Assembly: GCA_034620365.1 (NCBI GenBank) | Contig: JAQGEQ010000192.1 | Location: forward strand, 548,501-612,500 | From: Pegea sp. RAD2-039 | Lineage: Eukaryota; Chordata; Thaliacea; Salpida; Salpidae | Direction of reading: 5' to 3' | DNA: 64,000 nt | Position numbers and translations under genes: made by a program | Notes under the pieces: generated by a model | The model's database searches: none | Seen by the model: only the letters and a program-made list of their open reading frames with translations | Told to the model about the DNA's origin: nothing | Shown: piece after piece, positions 36,920 through 48,786 of the stretch | Position numbering within the stretch: position 1 is the first letter of the stretch | Layout: each line of letters opens with the position of its first letter

Positions 36920-37975
36920 TTCAGCTTGCTATGCAAGCAGAGAATAAAGCTGAGTTGTTAAACAATCAATTTAATAGCGTTTTTATAACCGATGATGGCA
37001 ATACTCCTTCTCTCTCCTACTCCGACATTCTTACAAATGTCTCTGAGATGATATATCCTGACATAACGGTCAATATGGTACCTAAAGCTATTTATTCTTT
37101 AAAATCATCAGTTTTCAACACCCCAGATCAGATCCCAGCTTTGTTTTTAAGAACAAAAACTACTTCATCTTTATCACCACCTTTATCGATTCTCTTTAAC
37201 ACGACTCTGAGGCGAGGAAGAGTTTCAAAAATTTGGAAGAAAGCTATCATTACTCTAATTCATAAAAAGGGTCCCAGAAACACTGTACTTAACTACAGAC
37301 CAGTTTCGCTGACTTCAGTTATCTGCAGAACTCAATATGATATCATTCACAATCATACGACCAGTCATTTGATGGAACACCATCTAATATCTGATGTCCA
37401 ACATGGCTTTATGAAACGGAGATCTTCCCTGAACATCTCACTTTTCTTAATGAGCTTACAGCCCATTATGAAAGTAATATTCCTTGTGACATCATATACC
37501 TCGATTTTGCTAAAGCGTTTGATTCTGTCCCACACACTAAGCTCGTTACTGTATTAAAAAATTTAAAAATCAACAGCTTTATCTTACAACAGTGGATTGA
37601 AGATTACTTATCAGGTGGAATCCAACAAACTCGTGTAGAAAGACCTTTATCTACTTCTAGTCAAATCACTAGTGGTGTTCCTCAGGGTTCCGTTCTTGGT
37701 CCCCTTCTCCCTTTAATTTTCATCGAAGACCTCATCAGAAGATTAGTAGCAGTAAATGATGTCAGAGTGTTTGTGTATGTAGATGATATCAAGCTATTAT
37801 CTTGTAATCCTTCAAACTACACTACACACTATAGAAAACTGGTCTGCGAACTGACAGCCCCTAATCCAGCCCACAATACCATAACATCTTTTTATAATAA
37901 TTATTATTTGTGAGAATATGTTTAGTGAAAGGTGCTCTTTTTAGGCACCCTCCTTCGCGTTTATTGTTTATTTAT
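36920..37975 (+). mobile_element. Truncated non-LTR retrotransposon, RT domain, copy 2
   Basis: Reverse transcriptase motifs in order: Pro-Asp-Gln-Ile-Pro near 37120, Trp-Lys-Lys-Ala-Ile-Ile, Asn-Tyr-Arg-Pro-Val-Ser-Leu (37290), Gln-His-Gly-Phe, a frameshift near 37440, Asp-Phe-Ala-Lys-Ala-Phe-Asp (37510), Gly-Val-Pro-Gln-Gly-Ser-Val-Leu-Gly-Pro (37670) and Tyr-Val-Asp-Asp (37770), the catalytic motif. It then skips the thumb region and ends in the shared 3' tail (GGCACCCTCCTTCGCG) and a TTTA-rich end at about 37,970. It is 5'-truncated, frameshifted and internally deleted, so inactive. It lies about 240 bp from the end of the CYTH gene. Confidence 0.85.
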
Positions 37976-38217
37976 CTATTATAATTCTTTCTTTAATTCT
38001 AAGAATGCAATTTTGAAAATAGCCTTTAAAATCGATTAATTGTTTAAAAGGACTTTTATAAATTTTCTAATATTCAAAAAAAATCAGTGATAAGAAATTA
38101 GATATTTAATTTGGTAAATACAAAAAATAATTTTTATTCTCGTGAAAAATTATTTAAAAACATTTTCTAGTAAACCTAATTCTCAAATCCAATTAATATT
38201 TAAAGATAAATTCATAT

Positions 38218-39134
38218 TTAGGAAATCAATTCTTCATTTTTATCAGTTGATTTTGAGATTAAATCAAAATAGGCTCCTGTGATTAGATCAGATTTGTCTA
38301 CTTGCAATAAATCCATTAATTTCATGGCAATTATTTCACCATCACCAGCATCCTGATTTTCATCTAACATAACCTGAAATCAAATGATGTCAAAAATTTA
38401 TCTAAAAAAAAATCAACTGACTTCCAGTTCCATAAAATTTCCAAGACCTTCAACTTGATCTGCATGAATTCTAGTTTGATCCGAGATAAAGACTCTTCTC
38501 ATCTTCCTCACTTCACCCTTTCTTCCTAAAGATCGTGTAAGGAGCAAATCCATTGATGAATGACAAACAACTGGAGTTATTTGAAAAGTGGAAAGCTTAG
38601 GACCTTCTTTATCACATCTTTTATAGAAGATCAACTCAAATTTTTGTTCATTCTGAAAAATATCAAAAATTTGAAAATTAAAATTTGATGAAAATTTTTG
38701 TGATATCTCAACTAAATGAAGATCAAAATTTGGATTTCAATCAAACATAACAATTAAATAAACAAAAATTCAACATAAAAACTAATTATTTTAATATCTA
38801 ATTATAATTATTATCATTATTATCGAATATTATTCAAATTGAAAGATAACATTTTTGATTTCTTTTTATAACATTTAAATCTAATTAAATAGAGATAAAA
38901 AAAAAGACAAATTTGTTGATATGTAAAAAAGATTCTAATATAGAAAGTATAAATGTTTCAGTAAATTACTTGGCTACAAACTGAACGAAGTTTTAATCTT
39001 CCATTTGAACAGTTGTAGAAAGTATCCACTTGTTTCAAAATCTTTCCAGAACTTCCTGATACTTTTTCGGCAAGTTTTAAGAACTTTTCAAAGTCCATCT
39101 TTACTAAAGCTTTAATTTCAATATTTCGGGGCAT
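38218..39134 (-). CDS. CYTH-domain protein (thiamine-triphosphatase / class IV cyclase superfamily)
   Basis: Three exons, 38970-39134, 38422-38652 and 38218-38373, all phase 0, give 183 aa, the normal size of a one-domain CYTH protein. The start Met-Pro-Arg-Asn-Ile-Glu-Ile-Lys-Ala carries the E-x-K signature of this tunnel fold. Asp-Thr-Phe-Tyr-Asn, Gly-Arg-Leu-Lys-Leu-Arg, then Gln-Val-Glu-Gly-Leu-Gly-Asn-Phe-Met-Glu-Leu-Glu and a C-terminal Leu-Ile-Thr-Gly-Ala-Tyr-Phe-Asp-Leu follow in the expected order. CYTH enzymes bind triphosphates with two metal ions. The substrate here cannot be read from sequence (thiamine triphosphate, tripolyphosphate or a nucleotide are options). Acceptors are TTTTTCAG and ATTTCAG, donors GTAATT and GTCAGT. 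Confidence 0.88.
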
Positions 39135-39715
39135 TTTATTAGATATAAAATTAAACGTTGAAAAAGATGTCTTGCTAAAAATTGTGAATACAAAGCGATA
39201 AAAATTCCACTTTACAGATCTTACTTTAATTCTTATTAATTAAATATTAAAAAAGTATTTAATTAAAAATTGTATTTAATAGGATTTTCGTAACTTAAAT
39301 TTTTTGGAATAATGTTCTAAAAGAAAACAAAAAACTTCCCCTAACATGAAAGTCTCTATTTTATTAGACAATAATTAGACGATAATTATTATTATATTAA
39401 GTTGATATCAAAATATATTATATCAAAATAAAAAAAATCAAACGAAAAAATTTATTTGTTCTTTGAAATAATTATAAAAATTTCATTAATCTAACTTGGT
39501 GACTAATGACAATTTTTTTAATGGAAAGAAAAAAAAATGTTTTAAAGTTTAATCTTAGAAATAATAAATATTTTTAAGCTCATTTTAAGAAAGTTTAGAT
39601 AAAACTTTTTAGTAAAAACTGAAAGTTATTTCTGCTATTTGTTCAATTTTAGAAACCTATAAATTACTACAAAATCGTAAAATTACTTTAAATACTTTAA
39701 AAATCTGTTTAACAA
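39135..39715. other. AT-rich spacer
   Basis: Lies between the divergent CYTH gene and small heat shock gene. Nothing recognisable. Confidence 0.4.
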
Positions 39716-39717
39716 AA

Positions 39718-39850
39718 ATGTTCTGGAAGAAATCAAATTAGATTAATGACGTAATTTCAGAACAAAAGTTCTAGAAGCAGTTATCTGATAGCCGCCATAA
39801 CAGCAGCTGCTCTTATCTCTGACGTCACTGTTCGTTTCGGGTATATAGCA
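39718..39850 (+). promoter_or_regulatory. Heat-shock-like promoter: two HSE dimers and a TATA box
   Basis: GTTCTGGAAG (about 39,719) and GTTCTAGAAG (about 39,768) both fit the heat shock element nTTCnnGAAn. A TGACGTCA lies at about 39,820 and GGGTATATAGCAC at about 39,840 is a good TATA box. The small heat shock ORF starts about 500 bp downstream, so a long leader or a 5' UTR intron is implied. Confidence 0.5.
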
Positions 39851-40353
39851 CAGAACAAAGTGATATCGAGGCCAGAATAGTAAAAGTCCATTTGGTTGAA
39901 AGTGGAAATGTCGAGAGCTTTATTTGAAGAGGTATTTTCATCCTTTTTATCTTCATTTGTTTGTGAAGTCAGCAACAAATTTTCGAAGAATAGATTTCAG
40001 TATTTATTGTGTCTAGGTGCTGCTTATAACAGTTTGAAAAAATTGTTTTTCGTTTTACTGCATTTCAATTTAAAACTGGAAAGCTATCTGTTCCTATATT
40101 TAAAAAGTATATTATGTTAAGTTCAGGCAGAATATGTTTGTATTAATAAATTAAATATTGGAAAAAATTGAATTACATTTAGTCAATTTTAAGCAAAATA
40201 ATTATAATTGGCAACCAATCATTAAAGAAAAAATATTAATAAATTTTTTTGGAAACACTTAAAAATCTTTCAAGGTCATAAAAACTTACGACCATAATAG
40301 GCCATTTTCTGACATGTGTTTACTTTTTGAGGTTTTCAGCTAGTTTTTTTGAC

Positions 40354-41236
40354 ATGTCTGTAAACAGAGAGAGATCTGAAAGACGTATTAATATCAGTCC
40401 ATATTACACCAGGTATGGGGACTGGGACCCTTTTCGAGATTGGAACTCTGCTGCCATCTCGCGGGTAAATATCAACTACGTCATCGATGACGTCATTCGT
40501 TGATTAGCAGAGTTGTAAAAAATCAGTGCAGAAAAAATCTAAAACTAAACGAGCTAACGCGCGTCGCTTATTACGTCATTCAGGACTTCGGGATGCCGAT
40601 GTCGGATTACGACTTTGAGTTGGCGAGAAGACGCTTCTTTCGCGATCCTATCACGGCTCGTCACGCTTTAGTGGATCGTCCAATGACGTTTGCTCGGCCA
40701 TCTTTCACTCGACAGTTGAGTGAAGGACGCTCTGACGTCAGTGATTTGTAGAAACGACGCGATATTTGCGTAATGACGTCATCTTCACGTGACAGGTCTC
40801 TACTGCTGATGGATTCTTCAAGATTACTTTGGATGTGAAGAATTTTGATCCAGAAGACATCAAAGTGAAGACAGTTGGAGATGTTGTAGAGATTCAAGGA
40901 CGTCATGAAGAAAAGAAGGATGAACATGGCGTTGTCAAGCGCGATTTCACGCGAAAATACAACGTACCAACCAGTAAGTGACGTCATTAATTTTAACTAT
41001 TTCTATTTTCAATTTAAGCAGATTTTGTTTTTGAGTTTTTTTTTTAAAGCCAAAATGAAAAACAGCCATTTTAGTTTTGATGTTTTTTTTTAGATGTTGA
41101 TCCAATGACAATCACTTCAGCTTTATCTCAAGATGGAATCTTAACTGTTCAAGCTCCTATTAAAGCTCCAGCAATTGAATCAGGTCCAAGAGTATTGGAA
41201 GTGAAACATGAAAAACCAGCGGTCGATTCGAAATAA
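40354..41236 (+). CDS. Small heat shock protein (alpha-crystallin / Hsp20)
   Basis: Exons 40354-40464, 40584-40736, 40796-40973 and 41094-41236 join in phase to 194 aa, typical of the family. The N-terminal arm has the Trp-Asp-Pro-Phe-Arg-Asp-Trp motif. The alpha-crystallin domain occupies about residues 88-165: Phe-Lys-Ile-Thr-Leu-Asp-Val, Pro-Glu-Asp-Ile-Lys-Val-Lys, Glu-Ile-Gln-Gly-Arg-His-Glu-Glu-Lys and the closing Ser-Gln-Asp-Gly-Ile-Leu-Thr-Val. Members are ATP-independent chaperones forming cytosolic oligomers. The donor of exon 2 (GAC|GTCAGT) sits inside a TGACGTCA motif, and introns 1 and 2 carry more copies. Polyadenylation-like AATAAA signals follow the stop. Upstream HSEs suggest stress induction. 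Confidence 0.93.
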
Positions 41237-42490
41237 GTCTCAAATGCGCGAAGCGTAAATAAAATTGAAATAAAAACTTGTTGAAGTTACTATCTATATA
41301 ACAGGGGCACCTCAGGGTATATGGACTACTTTTATGGGGTTTTTATTCAATTTACGAGCTTTTAAAAGTATGAGCAAGAAGTTAGAAGTAGTTCTATTTT
41401 AACACCAATTTACAATATTACATAATAAGACACTAAATACTAATTTAATCTTTAATTAGTGATGTTGTGACGATTTCATCTTTAACAGAGTAAGATCTTT
41501 TAGTAAGATCAGTTACTAAACAAAGAATTTAATTGGCTTGTACAAAAATGTACTAAAATGAACTTATTCTATTTTGGAATTATCAACTAAACCTTTTAGT
41601 ATAATATTCAAATTAAATTTTATTCATAAATTCATTATCAAATTAGAAATGAAAAAGTATAAATGTGACAAAAACAGTAAAAATATCTCTGAAAGTCAAT
41701 CAAGTCATTCAGTTAACGACAAAATGTTATTTGATGTCGACTTGCTTTCGAACTTTTAATTGTTTAACTTTTGAAAGTTGAGAGGTAGAAATTTGAATAC
41801 AGAATTCAATAGAAATATTTGGTTGAAAAGTGCTTGGAATAATTACTAGTCTACAGCTGGTGGTGTAAAGTAGCAACGTGACGTCATCTGCGGAAGATAT
41901 ATCCAATTAATTTGCAGATAGCTACACACAGCTGGGAACATACTTGTGTAATCATATTCAGGTTTTGTGCATTTAATACTTTTATTTCGTTTCAAACTTT
42001 CCCAAGGGATATTTTGGTTTAATTCAGATTGAACCTATAAAAGTTGGTTGAGTAATATTTAAATATTGAGCTTGAAAAACAGACTTCCCAAACGTGAATG
42101 CCAATTGCTTGATGAAGTGACTTTCTTTTTAAACTTGTTCGTTGATTGGTTTGAAATAATGAAATGTGAATACAAGCTGTAAGAACAAGAAAAAAACTTC
42201 AGATAAACTTAAAAATAGAAAAAAATTCTAACTTTTTAGATTATTTCCTAAAATTGTAACTAGAAATTGAGGATTTAGATAATATGAAGAACAATTTAAG
42301 TTTCCTCCTGAATTTAATTGTGGCTCCCAAGAAGAAGACACAAAATGAGTGATCCATGAAGATAACTGGGACTTCTGAGGAGCTGAGAGATTTAAATCTG
42401 AGAAGTTTTACTTTAAAAAAACTTGGAAATTAAACTGAACAAAATTATTAAAATTTTATTTTTAAGGGTTTCAAAAATAATTTTATAATT
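41237..42490. other. AT-rich spacer
   Basis: Holds the sHSP 3' end and one TGACGTCA at about 41,880. A 61-codon Lys-rich frame at 41,574-41,759 is not convincing. Around 42,300-42,400 the minus strand is less AT-rich and could hold a further calpain exon, but I could not phase one. Confidence 0.35.
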
Positions 42491-42493
42491 ATT

Positions 42494-43893
42494 TTAAAAA
42501 GTAGTTTTGAGATAGAAATATTCGAACATACAAAAAACATTTAGATTTTGTAGAAGAAAAGTTAAATTGAAATCACAATTCATTAGTTGACTTGATAAAA
42601 TTTCAATTTTAAATTTCCTTGATGCTTCAATACAGTTTATGATTTGAATCTGGAAACAGTAAAAATCCTTTTTTTAATTCTATAAGATTCAAGTTTAGAA
42701 AAATAAAAAAAACTAACTTTAAATTCATCTTTGTTTTTAACAGGACAGTCAACTAGTTCCAGAATATAATAATGATCATCAACAACGTTCTTTACATCTT
42801 CTATAAAAGTTTAATTCATAAAAATTTCAAAAAATTTAGAATTTATTTATACTTGATTCATTAAATGAAATTGTTGTAACGCATTTATTGTTCCTTAAAA
42901 GTTTTAATAAAGTTGCAACAACTGATTTGTTATTCTTATCTGTCTTCTTATGATTTATCTTTAAGCAAAAGCCACCAGTCAAAGCAATAAAAGCTTCAGA
43001 TATTTCTCCTTTAGATAAATGTTCATAAGATTTAAACTTTCTGTTAAAAATTAAAAGGTTTATAAAGTTCTGTTGATAAGACAAGTTTGAAGTTGTACTT
43101 TGCAAAAGCTTTTTCAATATATGAAGCCCATAAAACACTTGAATGTTTACAAGAAGCAAATATAAGTTTGTTGTTTCTTATGGGCAAGTATTCATCAACT
43201 TTTATAACAGACCAATCATCAAATGAAGAAAAGTATTTGATTTTTATGATAGAAATTTTATTTGAGGAAAAATCTGAAATTAAATCAATGATACAAAAAT
43301 ATAAAAATTTATATTTTCTGTTAATTGTAAAAAAATCAAAATTATGCAACAAAAACTAGTTTTTAAAATTTACCAAAAAAATATTAACAGTAATAATAAG
43401 TAATGAAATTAAACAGTTAAACTAAATTCTAAAAATTCTAAAATAGTTAATATTGACCAGGAATAATTTCAAATACTGATTTTAGTAATCCCATTTTTGC
43501 TACAGCATAACAAGCAGTTATTAGCCAACAGTCATCTAATTTCCCTTGGATTGGAAAAGTTAAACTTTCACCAAATAAAGTTGGATTAACACAAAAGTTC
43601 TAGAAAATAATTTCAGTGCATATGTTATTTAAATACATAAATGCAAAGAAAAGATAGCAACTTAGTAAATACTATTTTAAAATTGATGTTAATAGTTTTA
43701 ACTGCAAAAAATATATATTGAAATAAAACCACAAATATTAAAAAAAAAACTAGCTGATGTAAATTTTACTAACCTTCGGGCAACACCATTTAATTTCATT
43801 TAATTCAGGCTTCAAATTTTGGTATTTAGACCCTAATGAGGTTTGGCAAGGTTTAAAATAAACATCAGACCTATATTCACTTTCTTCTGACAT
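42494..43893 (-). CDS. Short calpain-like cysteine protease
   Basis: Exons 43774-43893, 43458-43599, 43099-43273, 42853-43040 and 42718-42800 join in phase (236 aa). A possible last exon, 42494-42649, would give 287 aa. Exon 2 has the calpain active-site block Gln-Gly-Lys-Leu-Asp-Asp-Cys-Trp-Leu-Ile (normally Q-G-x-L-G-D-C-W). Exon 3 has Asp-Glu-Tyr-Leu-Pro and Ala-Ser-Tyr-Ile-Glu-Lys-Ala-Phe-Ala-Lys. Exon 4 has Ser-Tyr-Glu-His-Leu and Ala-Leu-Thr-Gly-Gly. Exon 5 has Asp-Asp-His-Tyr-Tyr, at the place of the catalytic His (normally G-H-A-Y). The Asn-Pro-Trp-Gly motif that supplies the third catalytic residue is not seen, nor are C2-like or EF-hand domains. It is either a degenerate calpain or a model missing downstream exons. 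Calpains are intracellular calcium-regulated proteases. Confidence 0.72.
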
Positions 43894-46026
43894 ATTGATA
43901 GAATCTTATTAAGTTTGTAGAAACTTTTTATAATCTTCTTGTCAATGTTGTCAGTTACCACATACTACATTTTTGACGAAAATGGCCTAATCAATTATTT
44001 ATTTTTTGTTTTTTTTGTTTTTTAGGTGTAATTTGTACTTTTTTGAAATCAATGTACAATTTATATTTAAAAATTTGAAAATATTAAAAACAGTTTTTCA
44101 ATGTTTTAAATTTTAGTTTTAAAATGCAAGCTAATTCATAATTCAATAAAATACCATTTAGAAATATATTTAATGTTATAAAACTGAAATAAGAAAACAA
44201 TTATTAATCGAAATATCACATTTACCTTAGTTTAGATAAAAATTACAAACAATAAAAATTCAAATAATATTTTATTAAATACTTTTCAAAATATAAAATA
44301 CATAAAAAACACTTATTTTGCTTGGCCTGTAATAACTTCACACTAAGCTGTAACTATAACTAATTTATTTGAGAATATTTACAAGATTAGAGACTACCTC
44401 GATAATCAAATTCCTTGCGCAGATAAAAAGGAAATGAACTTAAATAATTTGGCAACTTAGTAAAAAGCAAGATATAAAAAACTTGAAATAATTAGCAAGT
44501 TTTTATTTATTTATTTTTAAAACGCCTAGTTGCGAGTGACAAATTCAAGAGACAACAAAAACCAAATGTTATGAGTATAGAGGTAATTTATATTCTAAAT
44601 TTTCAATCAGAGCTAGTTTGCAAGTGTTACAATAAAAAGCTGCAAGATGTCTAATTTTTTTTTAATTACCTCACAAATTAGTTTCTATCATCCAATCTTC
44701 TTAATGTAGCTTCTAGGTTCTTGGTAAGAGTAAGTTTTATTTTGATTTATTCAACGAATAGCTGCGAGTTACAAATTCAAGAGCTCTTATAGCGAACAAA
44801 AACTAAATATTTCCAGGAAACAACTAATTAAGCGCGATATGTAATCACATAATCTAATATATCACAATTTAAGATTTCTACAAAAGAAATACAAATACTC
44901 TAGAAGACTAACTGGTCATTATAATCTCGTAATTTGGTCATCAGATACTTCATAAATAAACTTAGAAATTGTTTTCAAAAATTTGAAACTATTTTAAGAT
45001 CTTCATTATTTTTTATTACTATATAATTCTATAATTATTTTATGGAGTTATATTTATAATTGTTTTTTAAGTATTCAAATAAATTTTATAAATAATTAAT
45101 CTTTGTAAGACTTTTAAACAATTGAAGTAAATGATCATAAAAATCTTTTATTAAAAATACTATTTAAAAAATTTCGTTTATCATCTTTTGATATTTACTA
45201 AAAAGCTTTTTGAAATTGTGGCTTAAATATAATTAGTTAAATTCAAAATTTATTCTTACAAAAACCTATTATCTTTGTACCTCTGTTAATATTCAAATAT
45301 TTTCAAATTTTAATTTAATCCTACAAATAAAGAAAAATCAAATTTTTAAAAATTTTAAACAATTTTTTGTTAATTGTTTAATCTTTAGAACAAACAACAT
45401 TTAATTTCTAAGAAAAATGTTTTTGAATAATTTTAATTTCTAAATATTTGTAATTTGATATTTGTGAGAAAATTTCAAAACAATTTTTTTTAAACTTTTT
45501 TCTTTTAATTTCTCTTCTTATAAAACAAATTGTTTAGAAAATAATCAAAAAAAGCTTTTACAAGAAATTAAACGATTCGTGAAAGTTTAAATTATTTTAA
45601 AATTAACTAATTACTAAATCATTATTTAATTATCTAACTTCAGTTTTTGATATTTTTAAATCAATTTTGGGTAAAAAGAAGTTTACTTTATCATCATCAG
45701 ATAATGATTTCGAATTCAGAAGATTTATTTTTTTAAACTTTTTTATTTAAATTTTGCTGACGGTTGTTTATTGAACTGCTTAGTTTTTAGAAAACTCAGA
45801 ATATTTAGTAAAAGAATAAAAGAAGCTTTTTTATATTTTGTAATTAATAATTAAATACTAAATTATGATATTTATTAAAATTATAAAAAAAGAATTTAAT
45901 TTTTAAAATTTTTGATTTGAATTTAACCCTGAGCGAAATTTTCAAATTCCGTTCCGCTTCGTCGAGTTCTAATTTGATGTTCATTCAAGCGTGACGATCT
46001 TTAAATTGTGATCTAAATTGATAGAA
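43894..46026. other. AT-rich spacer with a diverged direct repeat
   Basis: No gene recognised. Related segments at about 44,520-44,570 and 44,752-44,810 share TTGCGAGTGACAAATTCAAG-like sequence; see findings. Confidence 0.4.
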
Positions 46027-48786
46027 ATGGTCGAAGAAGAAAATAAAGATCATCAATTTGGTCATCTGCTGCTTCCAATCAACATCAACCAGCATGAAGA
46101 CCTCTCAAATAGGTCTGAGAGGTCAAATTTTAAATTTTTTTGTTTGTAAACCCTATTTATCAGGAAAAACTCAACAATCGACCGCGAGCTCTATCTGCGG
46201 TTTGAATCCCTAGAGTCGGAGCTGATAATCGCTCCTGCGATGAACAGAGCCGCGATCTTGAACTTCAGAGGCGTGAGTCGATCGCTTAGCGGCTGGTTTC
46301 CATGACAACGAGTTTGTTTGAAGTTATTAGCGTTCCGCTTGAATAAACTTGAAATCGCGAAAGAGAATTTCGAGAGAGTCTTAGAAGAGGATGAGGAGAA
46401 TCTAAACGCGATCCAGAATCTCTCTTGCATCACAGGAGGTGATCCGGGAAGATTTGAAGATCTCATGACTCTGGTAATTTTAAAAATTAAAATTTTCAGC
46501 TTTCAGGGTTTCCAAATAGTTTTTTGGAAATTTTTAAATTCTGATTTTTAGACTTTGTTGGATGTCAACAAATGGAAGAACAACCGGAAGATCGCGAGTA
46601 GTCTCGCTGAACAGGCGATCGCGTTCGCTTATGACGTCATGATCACAAATGATGAGGATCGTATCCAGAAGCTGGAAGAGTCAATCCAAATGTTCGATCG
46701 AGCATTTGATATCGGATCAAGGTCTGGATGTTGATCTTCGGATGTTGATCTTCTGATGTTGATCTTCTGATGTTGATCTTCGGATGTTGATCTTCTGATG
46801 TTGATCTTCTGATGTTGATCTTCGGACGTTGATCTTCGGATGTTGATCTTCGGATGTTGATCTTCTGATGTTGATCTTCGGATGTTGATCTTCTGATGTT
46901 GATCTTCTGATGTTGATCTTCTGATGTTGATCTTCGGACGTTGATCTTCGGTTGTTGATCTTCGGATGTTGATCTTCTGATGTTGGTCTTCGGATGTTGA
47001 TCTTCTGATGTTGATCTTCGGACGTTGATCTTCGGATGTTGATCTTCGGATGTTGATCTTCGGATGTTGATCTTCTGATGTTGATCTTTAGATATTGATC
47101 TTCGGATGTTGATCTTCGGATGTTGATCTCTAGATGTTCATCTTCGGATGTTGATCTTCTGATTTTTTCAGTACGATGACAAAAACGGAAACTTTTGGAT
47201 GGTATTATTGGATGTTGATCTTTTTGATGAGAATTGATGATCTGATGAAAAGAAGTGCTGATCCTGAAATTCAAAAAAATCGCCTTCCCATCTTTAATCG
47301 TGCTCTTTGTGTCTTGAAAGAGCTCCAGAAGTCGGAGGAGCAAATATATCAAGCGCTATCTTCATCCCTTCTCGGTCAGTAAAGATCTTTACTCCAAACT
47401 TTTTAATTTTCTAAATTGCGCCACCTAGTGACGATTTTTATCATCTAGGAGTTATGTTAGAGCGACAGCAAGTGTTCAAATCAACTCCAATCTCCATCCA
47501 TGATTGTGGATTCACTGGTTTAGAGTCTTTACAATGTTTCAGTCGATCAATTCAAATAGCTGAACCAAATATCAAAGTTTTGAACAAGTTATCAGAGGTA
47601 GACTCCCATTAAATCCGTCAAAATCTCATCAAGATCATTTCAAGGTGTTCCTGAACTTCGAGAAATATGAACTGGCTCTAGGGACTGCAAATATGTCTCT
47701 TGAGATTGATCCTAGCAACCATCACTTGCTTCATATGCGCGCGCGGATTCACACGACTATTTACATGCGAGTGAGTTTAGTGTCTCGACTTGATGACGTC
47801 ACAGTATCAACGCTTCGGAGTGTTTATGGATGTTGCAGCAGTTTTAATAAATTAATTTTTTTCTGGTTTAAATTAATTTGAAGATTTTTAAAGGAGCTAG
47901 CAAGATGTAAAATCGAATCATGTGTGATGCCAGCAAGAGAAGTCCTATACAAGGCAAAAGAAGATCTTGAAAAAGTCCTCATCCAGAAACCATCTCTACG
48001 AGCTTATATGGATATCGGACAAGTTAGTTGTTAACAAAAGTTGAAAAAGATTAATCTGAGATGAACAGACTTCCTACTACATCGGAGTTGACTCTTTATC
48101 TGAATTGATGTTAGTTGATGAAGATTCAATCAATCAAGCACTTGTGTATTTCTCTAAAGCTCTTGATTGTGAAAGAGGAGAGAGTTTACCGGAGTTACAA
48201 GTGTTACGAGGCAACTGTATGAGATTAATAGTAAGATCATATACATCTTAATCTTCATCTTTAATCTGTGTCTTTGTAGGGAGAAGAAGATAACGCTTTG
48301 GAATGTTTTAAAAGATCTATTTTACTAGAAGCAAAAGGTTCTGTAAAATCTGAAGCTTTTATTTCAATGTTAGAGATTTATATGAACTGGTAAGCTAAAA
48401 ATTTTAATTAGCGGATGTTGAAGACTTCATGTATCTCTTTTAATCTTCTAAATCTCTGATTAATGACTTCTTAAATAAGATTAACTTCTTTATCTTCTCA
48501 TAAAACTGAAATAGTTTTTAAACAAATAGGAAACACGTGCTTACATCCAAACTATCTCTACTTTAGGTTCTGTCAAAGTTCTGAAAAGAAACGAGAAGAA
48601 ATAGTAGAAGAAGTAGATGAATGGTTACAAAAAGCACTTCAAAAGTTTGATAATGGTGCATTAAAAGTTCATTTTCGAAGTTTAGTTCATCGTCAACCAC
48701 AACAAGTTCTACTTTTGTGTAAAGGAACAATTAAATCGGCCAAATTTGGACTATCACGAATTTGCTTTCAAACTTTTTCTGTTTAA
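46027..48786 (+). CDS. TTC22: Tetratricopeptide repeat protein 22
   Basis: Eleven exons (46027-46112, 46164-46272, 46324-46473, 46552-46721, 47172-47374, 47449-47597, 47645-47770, 47894-48022, 48069-48230, 48280-48389, 48567-48786) join in phase to 537 aa, close to vertebrate TTC22. Diagnostic blocks: Ser-Leu-Ala-Glu-Gln-Ala, Leu-Glu-Arg-Gln...Thr-Pro-Ile-Ser-Ile-His-Asp-Cys-Gly, Lys-Glu-Asp-Leu-Glu-Lys-Val, Tyr-Met-Asp-Ile-Gly-Gln, Tyr-Tyr-Ile-Gly-Val-Asp-Ser and Leu-Pro-Glu-Leu-Gln-Val-Leu-Arg-Gly. TPR helices such as Ala-Lys-Glu-Asn-Phe-Glu-Arg-Val-Leu-Glu-Glu-Asp occur through the protein, so it should be a protein-binding scaffold. Its molecular function is not established. Intron 4 is filled by a 14-bp minisatellite; introns 1, 2 and 8 are only about 50 nt. 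Confidence 0.93.
46726..47160. repeat. 14-bp minisatellite in TTC22 intron 4
   Basis: About 30 tandem copies of ATGTTGATCTTCKG, with few differences between units. Each copy carries one GATC. Because 42 bp equals three units, the minus strand stays open and would encode a 14-residue Arg/Ser/Glu-rich repeat (frame 46717-47352). I take this as a by-product of the repeat, not a gene. Confidence 0.9.

Noticed and set aside
39896-40120. Frame starting Met-Ser-Arg-Ala-Leu-Phe-Glu-Glu upstream of the heat shock gene
   Set aside because: Becomes low-complexity AT sequence, and the putative exon does not join the sHSP exons in phase; perhaps part of the leader.
46717-47352. Minus-strand gene for an Arg/Ser/Glu repeat protein
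   Set aside because: It is generated by the intronic 14-bp minisatellite of TTC22.
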